Assembly (NCBI GenBank): GCA_017647785.1
Contig: JAGCJW010000016.1
Location: 1-41,723, forward strand
Length of the DNA stretch: 41,723 nucleotides
Reading direction: 5' to 3'
From: Bacteroidales bacterium
Lineage (GTDB): Bacteria; Bacteroidota; Bacteroidia; Bacteroidales; P3
This document shows, piece by piece, positions 26,139-34,461 of this stretch; within the stretch, counting starts at the first letter, position 1; every line of letters starts with the position of its first letter. The position numbers were made by a program, and so were the translations under genes. The notes beneath the pieces were generated by a model that was given only the letters and a program-made list of their open reading frames with translations, ran no database searches and was not told the origin of the DNA.

Positions 26139-28643
26139 TTATATTATAACTATGTTTTTACTTTCTACCCAATATTCCTTTCCATCTTCGGTAAGGATAA
26201 AGACTTTATCGTCTTTTCTTTCTTTGATTTCAACTTTTTGTCCTCTAAACAATTTGGTTTTATTATCTTTATTCGCAGGTAGTTCTATTACTATTGCATT
26301 GTCTTGTGAGTGTATTGCATTTTGACGTGCAATACCAAATGAGAATGAGGCTATTGTTAGAGTGAAAAACGCGATAGTTAGGTAAAAGAATAAGACTTTT
26401 TTATCAAAGCTAAAGTAATAAATAAAGAATAAAACGGCTGTAGTCAAAAGGAAGAATATGCAAAGTATAGCCCATGTCATTGGGGTAAAGAGATTGTAAA
26501 TTGATTTACCCCAAGAAACGAGGAAAAAGTCTGGTATTTTATACACATCTCCCATTAGTTTGGTTTGAACTATCTTATTGTTTGTTTGATATATTTCATC
26601 GTTTGGATATAGTTTTAATGCCTTTTCATAGTACAATCTTGCATTTACATAATCGCTATTTTTAAAATATTCATTGCCTGTTTTATTGTACTGAAACGCT
26701 GTTTCTGGCATTGGATTCGCTGAAATATTTGACAAAATCAGTAAGAATAATATGAGAAACAAAGCTTTTTTCGATTGTTTTTTAATAATTACCATTTGGT
26801 TTTCTATTTCGGTTATTACGTCTTCTGTTTGAGAATAGAGTTCTTCATAGAGTTCTGTACCTTTGTTTTGAGAGAAACGTACGTATTCGCATTTTTCAAG
26901 TACTGAGATAGTTTTGTTTAATAATTCTTCTTCAAGTTTACTATTTTGAAGTTGAAGGCGTATGTTTTCAAGATTCAAATCATATTTTGCAATTTTAAAT
27001 TTATCAGAAAGATAGTTCCAAAGAGCTTGTCCGATTTCGTTTTCAAATTTATCAAATTCTTTATTATTGAGATATAATCGTGATTGTTTCAATCGTTTTA
27101 CTGCAACTTTATTAGCTTTTTTAAGTTTTATTCCAACTATATCTTTGTTTTTTTCTATTTGTGTTTTAGTTAGTTTTATCATTATGATTAATAGTAGTAT
27201 GATAAGTACAATTATAGAATAGAAAATAAAGGAATGGAATGGTTTTGATAATACTGTTGGTGATTGATGTGCAGGATTATCTATCACGTCCATATTTCTA
27301 TATCTTTCATTTTCTGATAATTGATTTGCAAAGTCATTTGAGTTATTTCCTTTTGCAATATTCAAGGTGTACTCTTCTGTGGTTAGAGTTTCATATTCAT
27401 TTGTTTCAGGATTGAAATATGTGAATTCCAATTCAGGAACTTTGAAACTACCTTCAACTCTTGGGATTATTACATATTGGAATGTCCTTTCACCTTTTTG
27501 TCCTACAGCAGTTTTGGTTATATTGTCTGATATCTTTGGTTCAAAAACTTCAAATTCATCAGGCAGTTGAAGGTTTAAATTGTCTATTAAACTCAAATTA
27601 CCACTTCCTTTCACTGTATATTCAAGAGTGATTGCTTCATTAGTCTTGCAATGTGTGGTATCTATTTTTGAGGAAATAGTGAATTGTCCTACTGCACCTG
27701 AATAAGTAGCATTTGTTGCAGGCAATGGAGTAACCTCTATCTCTAATGCATTTGTTTTTAATTTTTTATTAACTGTTTCAAAAACAGGAGTTACTCTTGA
27801 GAAAAATGGGTCATTAAAAAAGGCATCAAAAAATGCGTCACCTGTGGATTGTCGTTGGCTTCTTTGAGTTCCTTTTTGAATATGTGCAAGAACTTCTAAT
27901 CCCATTGGAGCAATTTTTAATTTTCCTGTTTTTTGAGGATAAACTAATACTCTTCTCAATGTCGCAACTTGATATTGTTTTCCATCTATCACTTCTTTTT
28001 CAAGTGATGGAGTGACTTGATTATCTAATTCTTCTACCCAAAATCCTTGTGAGGATGGGAATTTATCTACTTGATATTCAGAGATTGGTACTAGTGTGTA
28101 AATTTTATAAGATATTATGATTTCTTCTCCTAATGCAACCTTAGTTTTATTTGGTATAGCTCTTACAAATACAGCTTTATCATCTACTTTTGTTACCTTA
28201 GGTTGATTGTTATATGGATTATAATTAGGGTTATTAGTTGCACGTTGTTGCATAGTTGGTTCGTTTTCTACCTTTATGTTTACAGCTTTTGTGTAATAGG
28301 TGCGATTATCTACGTTTACTTTTGCAACAGGTATGGTTATTGTTCCTGTGTTTAAACTTTGAAGAAAATATGTATAGGTTGTTGTAGTATTACTTTCTCT
28401 TTTCCCATTGATTATACTAACAGAAGATGAACGCATTACGCTAGGTCCTGAAAGGACATTTACATCTTGAAAAGTGGGTGCAACAAAGTTTTTAGGACTA
28501 TCGGAATTTACCACAAAACTTACTTTAAAGCGTTCGCCCTTTCCTACTACTTTAGGGACTTCTACTTTGAAACTTATCTCTTGTGCAACAAGTGATAGTG
28601 TGCAAATTACAGTAAATAAGAATATTATTATATTTTTTTTCAT
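26139..28643 (-). CDS. BatD-BatE fusion protein
   Basis: In this 834-aa frame residues 1 to about 615 match BatD: a signal peptide (MKKNIIIFLFTVICTLSLVA), Ig-like periplasmic domains, a membrane helix near 485-505, and a cytoplasmic helical tail. From Met617 (position 26795) it looks exactly like BatE: a signal-peptide-like segment (KKALFLILFLLILSNISA), a TPR pair (AFQYNKTGNEYFKNSDYVNA), two more membrane helices, and a C-terminal SH3-like domain (LFRGQKVEIKERKDDKVFIL). In other Bacteroidetes BatD and BatE are separate genes of the aerotolerance operon. Either a true fusion exists or a stop codon was lost at the junction; the internal ATG at 26795 could still give free BatE. Confidence 0.85.
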   Translation of the reverse strand: MKKNIIIFLFTVICTLSLVAQEISFKVEVPKVVGKGERFKVSFVVNSDSPKNFVAPTFQDVNVLSGPSVMRSSSVSIINGKRESNTTTTYTYFLQSLNTGTITIPVAKVNVDNRTYYTKAVNIKVENEPTMQQRATNNPNYNPYNNQPKVTKVDDKAVFVRAIPNKTKVALGEEIIISYKIYTLVPISEYQVDKFPSSQGFWVEELDNQVTPSLEKEVIDGKQYQVATLRRVLVYPQKTGKLKIAPMGLEVLAHIQKGTQRSQRQSTGDAFFDAFFNDPFFSRVTPVFETVNKKLKTNALEIEVTPLPATNATYSGAVGQFTISSKIDTTHCKTNEAITLEYTVKGSGNLSLIDNLNLQLPDEFEVFEPKISDNITKTAVGQKGERTFQYVIIPRVEGSFKVPELEFTYFNPETNEYETLTTEEYTLNIAKGNNSNDFANQLSENERYRNMDVIDNPAHQSPTVLSKPFHSFIFYSIIVLIILLLIIMIKLTKTQIEKNKDIVGIKLKKANKVAVKRLKQSRLYLNNKEFDKFENEIGQALWNYLSDKFKIAKYDLNLENIRLQLQNSKLEEELLNKTISVLEKCEYVRFSQNKGTELYEELYSQTEDVITEIENQMVIIKKQSKKALFLILFLLILSNISANPMPETAFQYNKTGNEYFKNSDYVNARLYYEKALKLYPNDEIYQTNNKIVQTKLMGDVYKIPDFFLVSWGKSIYNLFTPMTWAILCIFFLLTTAVLFFIYYFSFDKKVLFFYLTIAFFTLTIASFSFGIARQNAIHSQDNAIVIELPANKDNKTKLFRGQKVEIKERKDDKVFILTEDGKEYWVESKNIVII

Positions 28644-28646
28644 TTT

Positions 28647-29336
28647 TTACCAGTCTTTTTCAATATGTCGTTTTTGAACTTGTTGTTCTTCTTTCTTTTT
28701 AACTTTTTCTAGGGTGTTTTTCTCGTTATTTTTCAAAGCTTCCAACATTCTCTCCATATCTTTTTTGTCTTGCATTCTTTGTGGTTGTGAAGGTGTGTGG
28801 TTGTCTTTTTGTTCTTCTTGTTTTTTATCTTGCGATTGATTTTGTTGTTGATTTTTATTCTTATTCAACAAATATTGAGTCAATGCCAAGTTATATTTAG
28901 CAGCACTATCGTTAGGATTTAGTCTTAATGATTGTTTGTAGTCTTGAAGTGCTTTTTCAAGAAACTCCATTTTAGTTAAAGATTCTGCAGCAGTATCTGT
29001 ATTATAGATTTGAAAATTAGTATTTCCTCTGTTGAAAACAGCGTTTGCGTTATTCAAAGTGTCGTTTTGAGAATTTATTTTCAAATATTCGTCATAGTAT
29101 TTCAAAGATATTTGTAGTTTATCTTGCGATTGTTGTTTGTATGTCGCATTTGCTAAATTATATTTAGCTTTTAGGTAATTACTATCTGCAACTAAAGATT
29201 TTCTGTATTGTTCTTCTGCCTTTACATAATCTTTTTCTTGGTATAAATCATTACCTTTTCTTAATCTATTTTTCTCCTTATCACAAGAGGCGAAAATGAT
29301 TAGTGAAAGCAGTATTAGTATTATATTATTTTTCAT
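28647..29336 (-). CDS. batC: BatC TPR lipoprotein
   Basis: This 229-aa protein starts at ATG 29336, where a lipoprotein signal ends in a lipobox (IIFASC-DKEK). TPR motifs span about residues 25-160 ('GNDLYQEKDYVKAEEQYRKS', 'YKQSLRLNPNDSAAKYNLAL'), followed by a Gln/Lys-rich low-complexity tail. In the Bat complex BatC bridges the VWA proteins. The longer frame to 29381 is less likely because it hides the lipoprotein signal. It overlaps the batB end by 11 nt and precedes batDE by 3 nt. Confidence 0.88.
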   Translation of the reverse strand: MKNNIILILLSLIIFASCDKEKNRLRKGNDLYQEKDYVKAEEQYRKSLVADSNYLKAKYNLANATYKQQSQDKLQISLKYYDEYLKINSQNDTLNNANAVFNRGNTNFQIYNTDTAAESLTKMEFLEKALQDYKQSLRLNPNDSAAKYNLALTQYLLNKNKNQQQNQSQDKKQEEQKDNHTPSQPQRMQDKKDMERMLEALKNNEKNTLEKVKKKEEQQVQKRHIEKDW

Positions 29337-30369
29337 TTCCAAAAAATAGTTTTCTGTTAATGTATTTATTTCTTTTTTCAAAGATTACCCATTCTAATAA
29401 AAGGAAGAACAAAGCAATAATAGCAAACACATAGAATTTACTATCATAATTTTTGTATGCAACTGCCTCATATTCGTTCTTTTCCATTTTGTTTATTCTT
29501 GCTAATATATCATCTAGACCTATTGATGAGTTGTTTGCACGAATATATACTCCATTCCCTTCTTTTGCAATTTCTTTTAATAAAGTTTCATTTAGCTTTG
29601 TCAAAACTATATTGCCATTTCCATCTCTTTTAAAGTCACTTCTTCCATGTCTATCATAGATTGGTATTGGAGTTCCTTCGGTTTGTCCTAAGCCTATGGT
29701 ATTGATAACAACTCCATCTTTTGCAATTTCTTTTGACACCTCTATTGCACCGTCTTCATTGTCTTCTCCATCTGATATTAATATAATACTGCGAGAACGA
29801 TTTGTTTCATTTTGATTTTCAAAAGCGGAGTAAGCTTTTTCTAAACTTTCAGCAATAGATGTACCTTGCAATTCTATTAATTTTGGTTCTATAACATCTA
29901 TGAAAGTTTTTGCTGCTGTATAGTCTGATGTAATAGGTAAATGAACAAATGAGGTTCCTGCAAAGACAACAACTCCTATTCTATCTCCTTCTAGTTGATT
30001 TATAAGTTGTGTTAAAGCTTGTTTAGCTCTACTTATTCTATTTGGTTTTAAGTCTTCTGCAAGCATACTGTTAGAAATATCTAAACACACCATTAAGTCT
30101 GTTCCTGTTCTTTCTTTTTTCTCTATAGAGGTTCCTTTTTGAGGATTAGCCAATGCAAGAACTAGAAAGAAAAACGATAAATTCCATAAGGTGAACTTAA
30201 GATGTTGTTTCCCTATTGATAAATGAGGGATTATTACTTGTTGTGTTTTACTTTCTGCAAAGTTTGCTAGTTTCTTTTTCTTGTATTTGATATAGAAATA
30301 ATGCAGTAAATAAAATATTGGAATCAATATCCATAAATATAAAAATTGAGGATTCTCTAAACGTATCAT
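29326..30369 (-). CDS. batB: BatB, VWA-domain membrane protein
   Basis: This 347-aa protein has two N-terminal membrane helices (about 10-27 and 58-76). A von Willebrand factor A domain has an intact MIDAS (DISNSM near residue 97, preceded by TDLMVCL), and a membrane helix lies at the C-terminus (FYVFAIIALFFLLLEW). The Bat proteins form an inner-membrane complex associated with oxidative-stress or envelope homeostasis; the exact function is unknown. It lies 10 nt after batA and overlaps batC. Confidence 0.92.
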   Translation of the reverse strand: MIRLENPQFLYLWILIPIFYLLHYFYIKYKKKKLANFAESKTQQVIIPHLSIGKQHLKFTLWNLSFFFLVLALANPQKGTSIEKKERTGTDLMVCLDISNSMLAEDLKPNRISRAKQALTQLINQLEGDRIGVVVFAGTSFVHLPITSDYTAAKTFIDVIEPKLIELQGTSIAESLEKAYSAFENQNETNRSRSIILISDGEDNEDGAIEVSKEIAKDGVVINTIGLGQTEGTPIPIYDRHGRSDFKRDGNGNIVLTKLNETLLKEIAKEGNGVYIRANNSSIGLDDILARINKMEKNEYEAVAYKNYDSKFYVFAIIALFFLLLEWVIFEKRNKYINRKLFFGNEK

Positions 30370-30379
30370 ATCTTTTTCT

Positions 30380-31372
30380 TTACGGATTTGTTCTTAAATA
30401 AGTCTTTCTTAAAATCAATTCTAAAACTAAAATTATTAAAGCAACTAAAATAAAGCTTGCTCCTACATCTTTTGTATGTTTATAAAGCGATACATCTATT
30501 TTAGTTTTTTCCATTTTGTCGATTTCTTCAAAGATTTCTTCCAAAGAAGAGTTTTTTGTTGAACGGAAATATTTTCCTCCTGTTGTTTGTGCAACTTCAT
30601 TCAATAGTTCTTCATCAATTTTAACCTCTACGTTTTGGTATTGTTTTCCAAAAGGTGTGTAATATGGATAAGGAGCATGTCCTTTTCTCCCTATTCCTAT
30701 TGTGTATATTCTAATATTGTATTCTTTTGCAATAGAGGCTGCAGTAACCGGGTCAATCGCACCCATATTATTTACACCATCTGTTATCAAAATTATGACT
30801 TTACTTTTTGTTTTAGTGTCTTTTACTCTATTGATAGCTGTTGCCAATCCGTCACCTATTGCAGTACCATCATCTATTTGTCCACTTTCGGTTGAAGCCA
30901 ACAAATCCAACAAAACTTTATGGTCAATAGTAGAAGGACATTTTGTATAAGCTTCTCCTGCAAAAACAACTATTCCAATATTATCACTTTTTCTGTTTTC
31001 AATAAACTTTTTCGCAACTTCTTTTGCAGATTCTAATCTATTTGGTTTAAAGTCTTCTGCAAGCATTGATGTAGAAACGTCTAGAGCAAGTACAATATCT
31101 ATTCCCTCTATGCTTTTTTCGTCTTTAGACATATTTAATTGTGGACGTGCAATAGCGATAATCAAAAGCGCAACTGCAATCATTCTTAAATAATCTGGCA
31201 GTTGTCTTATTCTCAATTTAAAAGTCTTTCTTGCAGTTGAGAATTGTGAAATATCTGAATAAACTATCGTAGTTGCCTTTTTCTTATTATAAAACCTATG
31301 AAATAATATCATTAAAGGAATTAATAATAAAAGCAATAACAAATAAGGATATTGAAAACTTATATTACTCAT
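30380..31372 (-). CDS. batA: BatA, VWA-domain membrane protein
   Basis: This 330-aa paralogue of BatB has the same layout: N-terminal membrane helices, a VWA domain with MIDAS motif DVSTSM (VLALDVSTSMLAEDFKPNR), and a C-terminal membrane helix (FILVALIILVLELIL). A second in-frame ATG lies 9 nt upstream (31381), inside the previous gene; MSNISFQYPYL at 31372 is the better family start. It overlaps the end of the preceding gene by 8 nt. Confidence 0.92.
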   Translation of the reverse strand: MSNISFQYPYLLLLLLLIPLMILFHRFYNKKKATTIVYSDISQFSTARKTFKLRIRQLPDYLRMIAVALLIIAIARPQLNMSKDEKSIEGIDIVLALDVSTSMLAEDFKPNRLESAKEVAKKFIENRKSDNIGIVVFAGEAYTKCPSTIDHKVLLDLLASTESGQIDDGTAIGDGLATAINRVKDTKTKSKVIILITDGVNNMGAIDPVTAASIAKEYNIRIYTIGIGRKGHAPYPYYTPFGKQYQNVEVKIDEELLNEVAQTTGGKYFRSTKNSSLEEIFEEIDKMEKTKIDVSLYKHTKDVGASFILVALIILVLELILRKTYLRTNP

Positions 31373-32309
31373 TAGATTCACTTATTTCTTCTTTAGTATT
31401 TATGACAAACTCTTTTGCTTTTGAGAAAACATTATTATCCATCATTGAATCTGTTTGATATTTAGCAAATTTTACTAAATCAGATACATTGAATATTTGC
31501 TCTAATAAGCGATTGTTCTCTTGAGAAATCTTATTATTATTTCGTGTTTGAAACAAAATTTGAGTACTTGTCATTTCTGATGCAAATATTCCAAATCTTT
31601 CTTCCAAATATACCCAAATAATTTCTGTTAGTTCTGTATAATATTGTTTTTGTAATTGTTGTTCACTCAATCTTTTTTTCAACAAATCTTCTAAAGATTG
31701 TAAAGCTTTGATATGTGCTGGTATTTTAGGTTCTTCTTTTAATATTTCAGGTGTTTCAATATTTAGTTTTCTATTAGATAAGTATTTCATCAAAAAGTAA
31801 ATAGCTACACCTAAAACAATTATAGCTAATAACAGATAAACTATTGGCAATACCTCTTTGAAAGAGAATTTCTCTTCAAGCGGCGCTTTAATGTCTTTAA
31901 TTTCTATTTTAGTGGTATCAATTGGGTATTCCAATATTTCAATCTCTACAGGAACTACTTTTAAAACACCTTCAGGAGAATTGTTTACTTTTACTGCAAC
32001 ACCTTCTCCAATGTTTCTATAACCACTTAAGAAGCTTGTATAATATTGCTTGTAAACTAAATAAGTCTTGTTATTTTCTATTAAGGTATCAATCCTTGTT
32101 GTTTGAAGTTCCAAACTATCTGTATTAGGTTTCTCTATCAAAAGCATTTGTTGATTGCCTTTCTCTAATGGAACCTTGAAACTAAATTCTATCCTATCTC
32201 CTATATCATAAGTAGTTTTATCTGTTTTACCTTTTATTTCTTGCGCAACAGATGTAATTGTACTTACAATTAATAATATTAGAAGAAATATTTGTTTATT
32301 TATTTTCAT
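31365..32309 (-). CDS. Bat-operon membrane protein (DUF4381-like)
   Basis: This 314-aa protein has a signal peptide (INKQIFLLILLIVSTITSVA), a beta-rich periplasmic domain (about 22-150), one membrane helix (about 155-177), and a cytoplasmic helical domain (about 200-314, with 'YYTELTEIIWVYLEERFGI'). Proteins of this build regularly sit between the DUF58 gene and batA and are thought to belong to the same membrane complex. It starts one base beyond the stop of the DUF58 gene and overlaps batA. Confidence 0.8.
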   Translation of the reverse strand: MKINKQIFLLILLIVSTITSVAQEIKGKTDKTTYDIGDRIEFSFKVPLEKGNQQMLLIEKPNTDSLELQTTRIDTLIENNKTYLVYKQYYTSFLSGYRNIGEGVAVKVNNSPEGVLKVVPVEIEILEYPIDTTKIEIKDIKAPLEEKFSFKEVLPIVYLLLAIIVLGVAIYFLMKYLSNRKLNIETPEILKEEPKIPAHIKALQSLEDLLKKRLSEQQLQKQYYTELTEIIWVYLEERFGIFASEMTSTQILFQTRNNNKISQENNRLLEQIFNVSDLVKFAKYQTDSMMDNNVFSKAKEFVINTKEEISESNE

Positions 32310-33179
32310 TTATGCCTTACCCCTTTTTGAAAATAGTTTAATCAATGATTTAATATAGTCCTCCGATGCAAGAATTTGAACGCTATCTATTCCGTATTTA
32401 GTAAATTTATTTAGATTTTCATTTTGTAAATCATATCTTTGTTGAGTAAAGTTCTCTCTTGTCGTTCTGTCTGAAGTATCAATCCATCTTAATTCTCCAG
32501 TTTCTGCATCTTCAAATTGAACTAATCCCATATCTATTAGCTCAAATTCTCTCCTATCATTAACAAATATCGCAGTTAAATCGTGTCGTTTTGCAGCAAT
32601 TTGCAAACTATCATCAAATTTACCAAAACAATCTGTTATCAAAAAGCAACTTGAACGTTTCTTTATCACATTACTTAAAAAGACTAATGGTAAAGAAAAG
32701 TTTGTTCCCCCCTCCCCTTTTTTAAAAAGCAACAACTCTCTTATTATTGTCAATATATGAGAAAGTCCTTTTTTAGGTGGGATATATTTCTCTACTTTGT
32801 CAGAAAACAAAATCACTCCTACTTTATCATTATTATGAATAGCAGAAAATGATAATACAGCCGCTATTTCTGTTATTATTTCAGACTTTAGAGATTGTTG
32901 AGTTCCAAAAAATGTAGAGCCACTGACATCTATCAAAAGCATTACTGTCATCTCTCTTTCTTCCTCAAACACTTTCACAAAAGGTTTGTTGTTTCTTGCA
33001 GTAACATTCCAATCAATATTCCTTATTTCATCTCCATAAGCATACTCTCTGACTTCACTAAAAGTCATACCTTTGCCTTTGAATGCACTGTGATACTGCC
33101 CTGCAAACACCTCTTGAGAAAGTCTTCGCGCTCTTATCTCTATGCGATGTACCTTTTTTAAGATTTCTTCAGTGGACAT
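32310..33179 (-). CDS. DUF58 VWA-like protein
   Basis: This 289-aa cytoplasmic protein has the DUF58 signature 'EVREYAYGDEIRNIDWNVTARNNK' region (residues about 42-67) followed by a VWA-like fold starting LLIDVSGSTFFG. DUF58 proteins are the standard partners of MoxR AAA+ ATPases. It starts 6 nt after moxR. Confidence 0.9.
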   Translation of the reverse strand: MSTEEILKKVHRIEIRARRLSQEVFAGQYHSAFKGKGMTFSEVREYAYGDEIRNIDWNVTARNNKPFVKVFEEEREMTVMLLIDVSGSTFFGTQQSLKSEIITEIAAVLSFSAIHNNDKVGVILFSDKVEKYIPPKKGLSHILTIIRELLLFKKGEGGTNFSLPLVFLSNVIKKRSSCFLITDCFGKFDDSLQIAAKRHDLTAIFVNDRREFELIDMGLVQFEDAETGELRWIDTSDRTTRENFTQQRYDLQNENLNKFTKYGIDSVQILASEDYIKSLIKLFSKRGKA

Positions 33180-33185
33180 AGTCTA

Positions 33186-34169
33186 TTAAGGAACGTCTAT
33201 TCTATTAATAATTTCTGTAATTATATCTTCCGATTTAATATTTTCAGCCTCTGCTTCATATGTTAAGCCTATTCTATGACGCATTACATCTAAGCAAATG
33301 CTTCTTACATCCTCAGGAATAACATATCCCCTTCTTCTAACAAAGGCTAATGCTCTTGAAGCTAAAGCAAGATTTATTGTCGCTCTTGGAGAAGCTCCAT
33401 AATTAATTAATGACTTCAACTTACTCAAGCCATATTCTTCCGGATAACGTGTTGCAAAAACTATGTCTGTGATATAATTTTCTATTTTTGCGTCTAAATA
33501 TACCTCTTTTACTATTTCACGAGCCTTGATTATATCTTCCACTGACACAACAGGCGATATAGTAGTTTTTTTAGCCGCAATTTGGCTTCTAAGTATTTCT
33601 TTTTCTTCCTCTCTATTTGGATAATTTATAACAACTTTCATCATAAATCTATCCATTTGAGCTTCTGGCAGAGGATAAGTACCTTCTTGCTCAATTGGGT
33701 TTTGAGTTGCAAGCACCAAGAAAGGCTCTGGTAATTTGTAAGTTTCTTCTCCTATTGTCACTTGTCTTTCTTGCATAGCTTCTAACAAAGCAGACTGAAC
33801 TTTAGCTGGAGCTCTGTTAATTTCATCTGCCAATACAAAATTAGAAAACACAGGACCCTTTTTAACAGAGAAAATTTCATTCTTTGGAGAATATATCATA
33901 GTTCCTGTTACATCAGCAGGCAATAAGTCTGGTGTAAATTGAATTCTACTGAATTTAGCATTGATTGTTTTCGCCAAAGCAGTTATTGCTTGAGTTTTTG
34001 CAAGCCCTGGAACACCTTCCAATAAAATATGTCCATCTGCCAACAAAGCAATAATCAATCTTTCAACCATATTCTTTTGTCCTACTATAACCTTTGACAT
34101 TTCGAAAGTAATAGTATCAACAAAAGCACTTTCTTGTTCAATTCTCTTATTTAACTCTATTATATCCAT
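33186..34169 (-). CDS. moxR: MoxR-type AAA+ ATPase
   Basis: This 327-aa ATPase has Walker A GVPGLAKTQ (about residues 56-64), Walker B VLADEINRAP, sensor 1 ATQNPIEQEG and a C-terminal lid domain ('YGASPRATINLALASRALAF'). MoxR proteins act as chaperones for VWA-containing complexes. It is the first gene of the operon; TATATTTG at 34245-34252 on the minus strand is a likely -7 element about 75 nt before its ATG. Confidence 0.95.
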   Translation of the reverse strand: MDIIELNKRIEQESAFVDTITFEMSKVIVGQKNMVERLIIALLADGHILLEGVPGLAKTQAITALAKTINAKFSRIQFTPDLLPADVTGTMIYSPKNEIFSVKKGPVFSNFVLADEINRAPAKVQSALLEAMQERQVTIGEETYKLPEPFLVLATQNPIEQEGTYPLPEAQMDRFMMKVVINYPNREEEKEILRSQIAAKKTTISPVVSVEDIIKAREIVKEVYLDAKIENYITDIVFATRYPEEYGLSKLKSLINYGASPRATINLALASRALAFVRRRGYVIPEDVRSICLDVMRHRIGLTYEAEAENIKSEDIITEIINRIDVP

Positions 34170-34244
34170 ACCTTAATAATGTATAACTTCTATTTTTAAG
34201 ATAAAAAACGATAATTATTTCTTTTTATTATGTAATTAAGCTTG

Positions 34245-34252
34245 CAAATATA
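34245..34252 (-). promoter_or_regulatory. -7 element of the moxR-bat operon
   Basis: TATATTTG on the minus strand fits TAnnTTTG. No clear TTG lies at the expected distance, so the -33 is weak. The rest of 34253-34380 is very AT-rich and shows nothing else. Confidence 0.45.
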
Positions 34253-34380
34253 CTAATTATTAAAATAACTCTTGATATTAAAAAAATAAAACTTGATTTC
34301 AGTAAATTGATTCTTGAAAAGAAAAAAATGATTCTTTGAGATATTTTTTTAAGTCAAATATGTATTTTTTTAAAAAGTAT

Positions 34381-34411
34381 TTTGGTGCATCATATTTTTT
34401 TTGTACTTTTG
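34381..34411 (+). promoter_or_regulatory. Promoter of the beta-propeller cargo
   Basis: TTTG (34381-34384), 19 nt, TACTTTTG (34404-34411) match the Bacteroidetes consensus fully. The spacer ends in a T-run, and the leader to the ATG at 34462 is about 44 nt and A-rich. Confidence 0.8.
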
Positions 34412-34461
34412 CCGACTTAAAAGGTGAAAATTAAATAATAAAGAAATAAAGAAAAGAAGTT

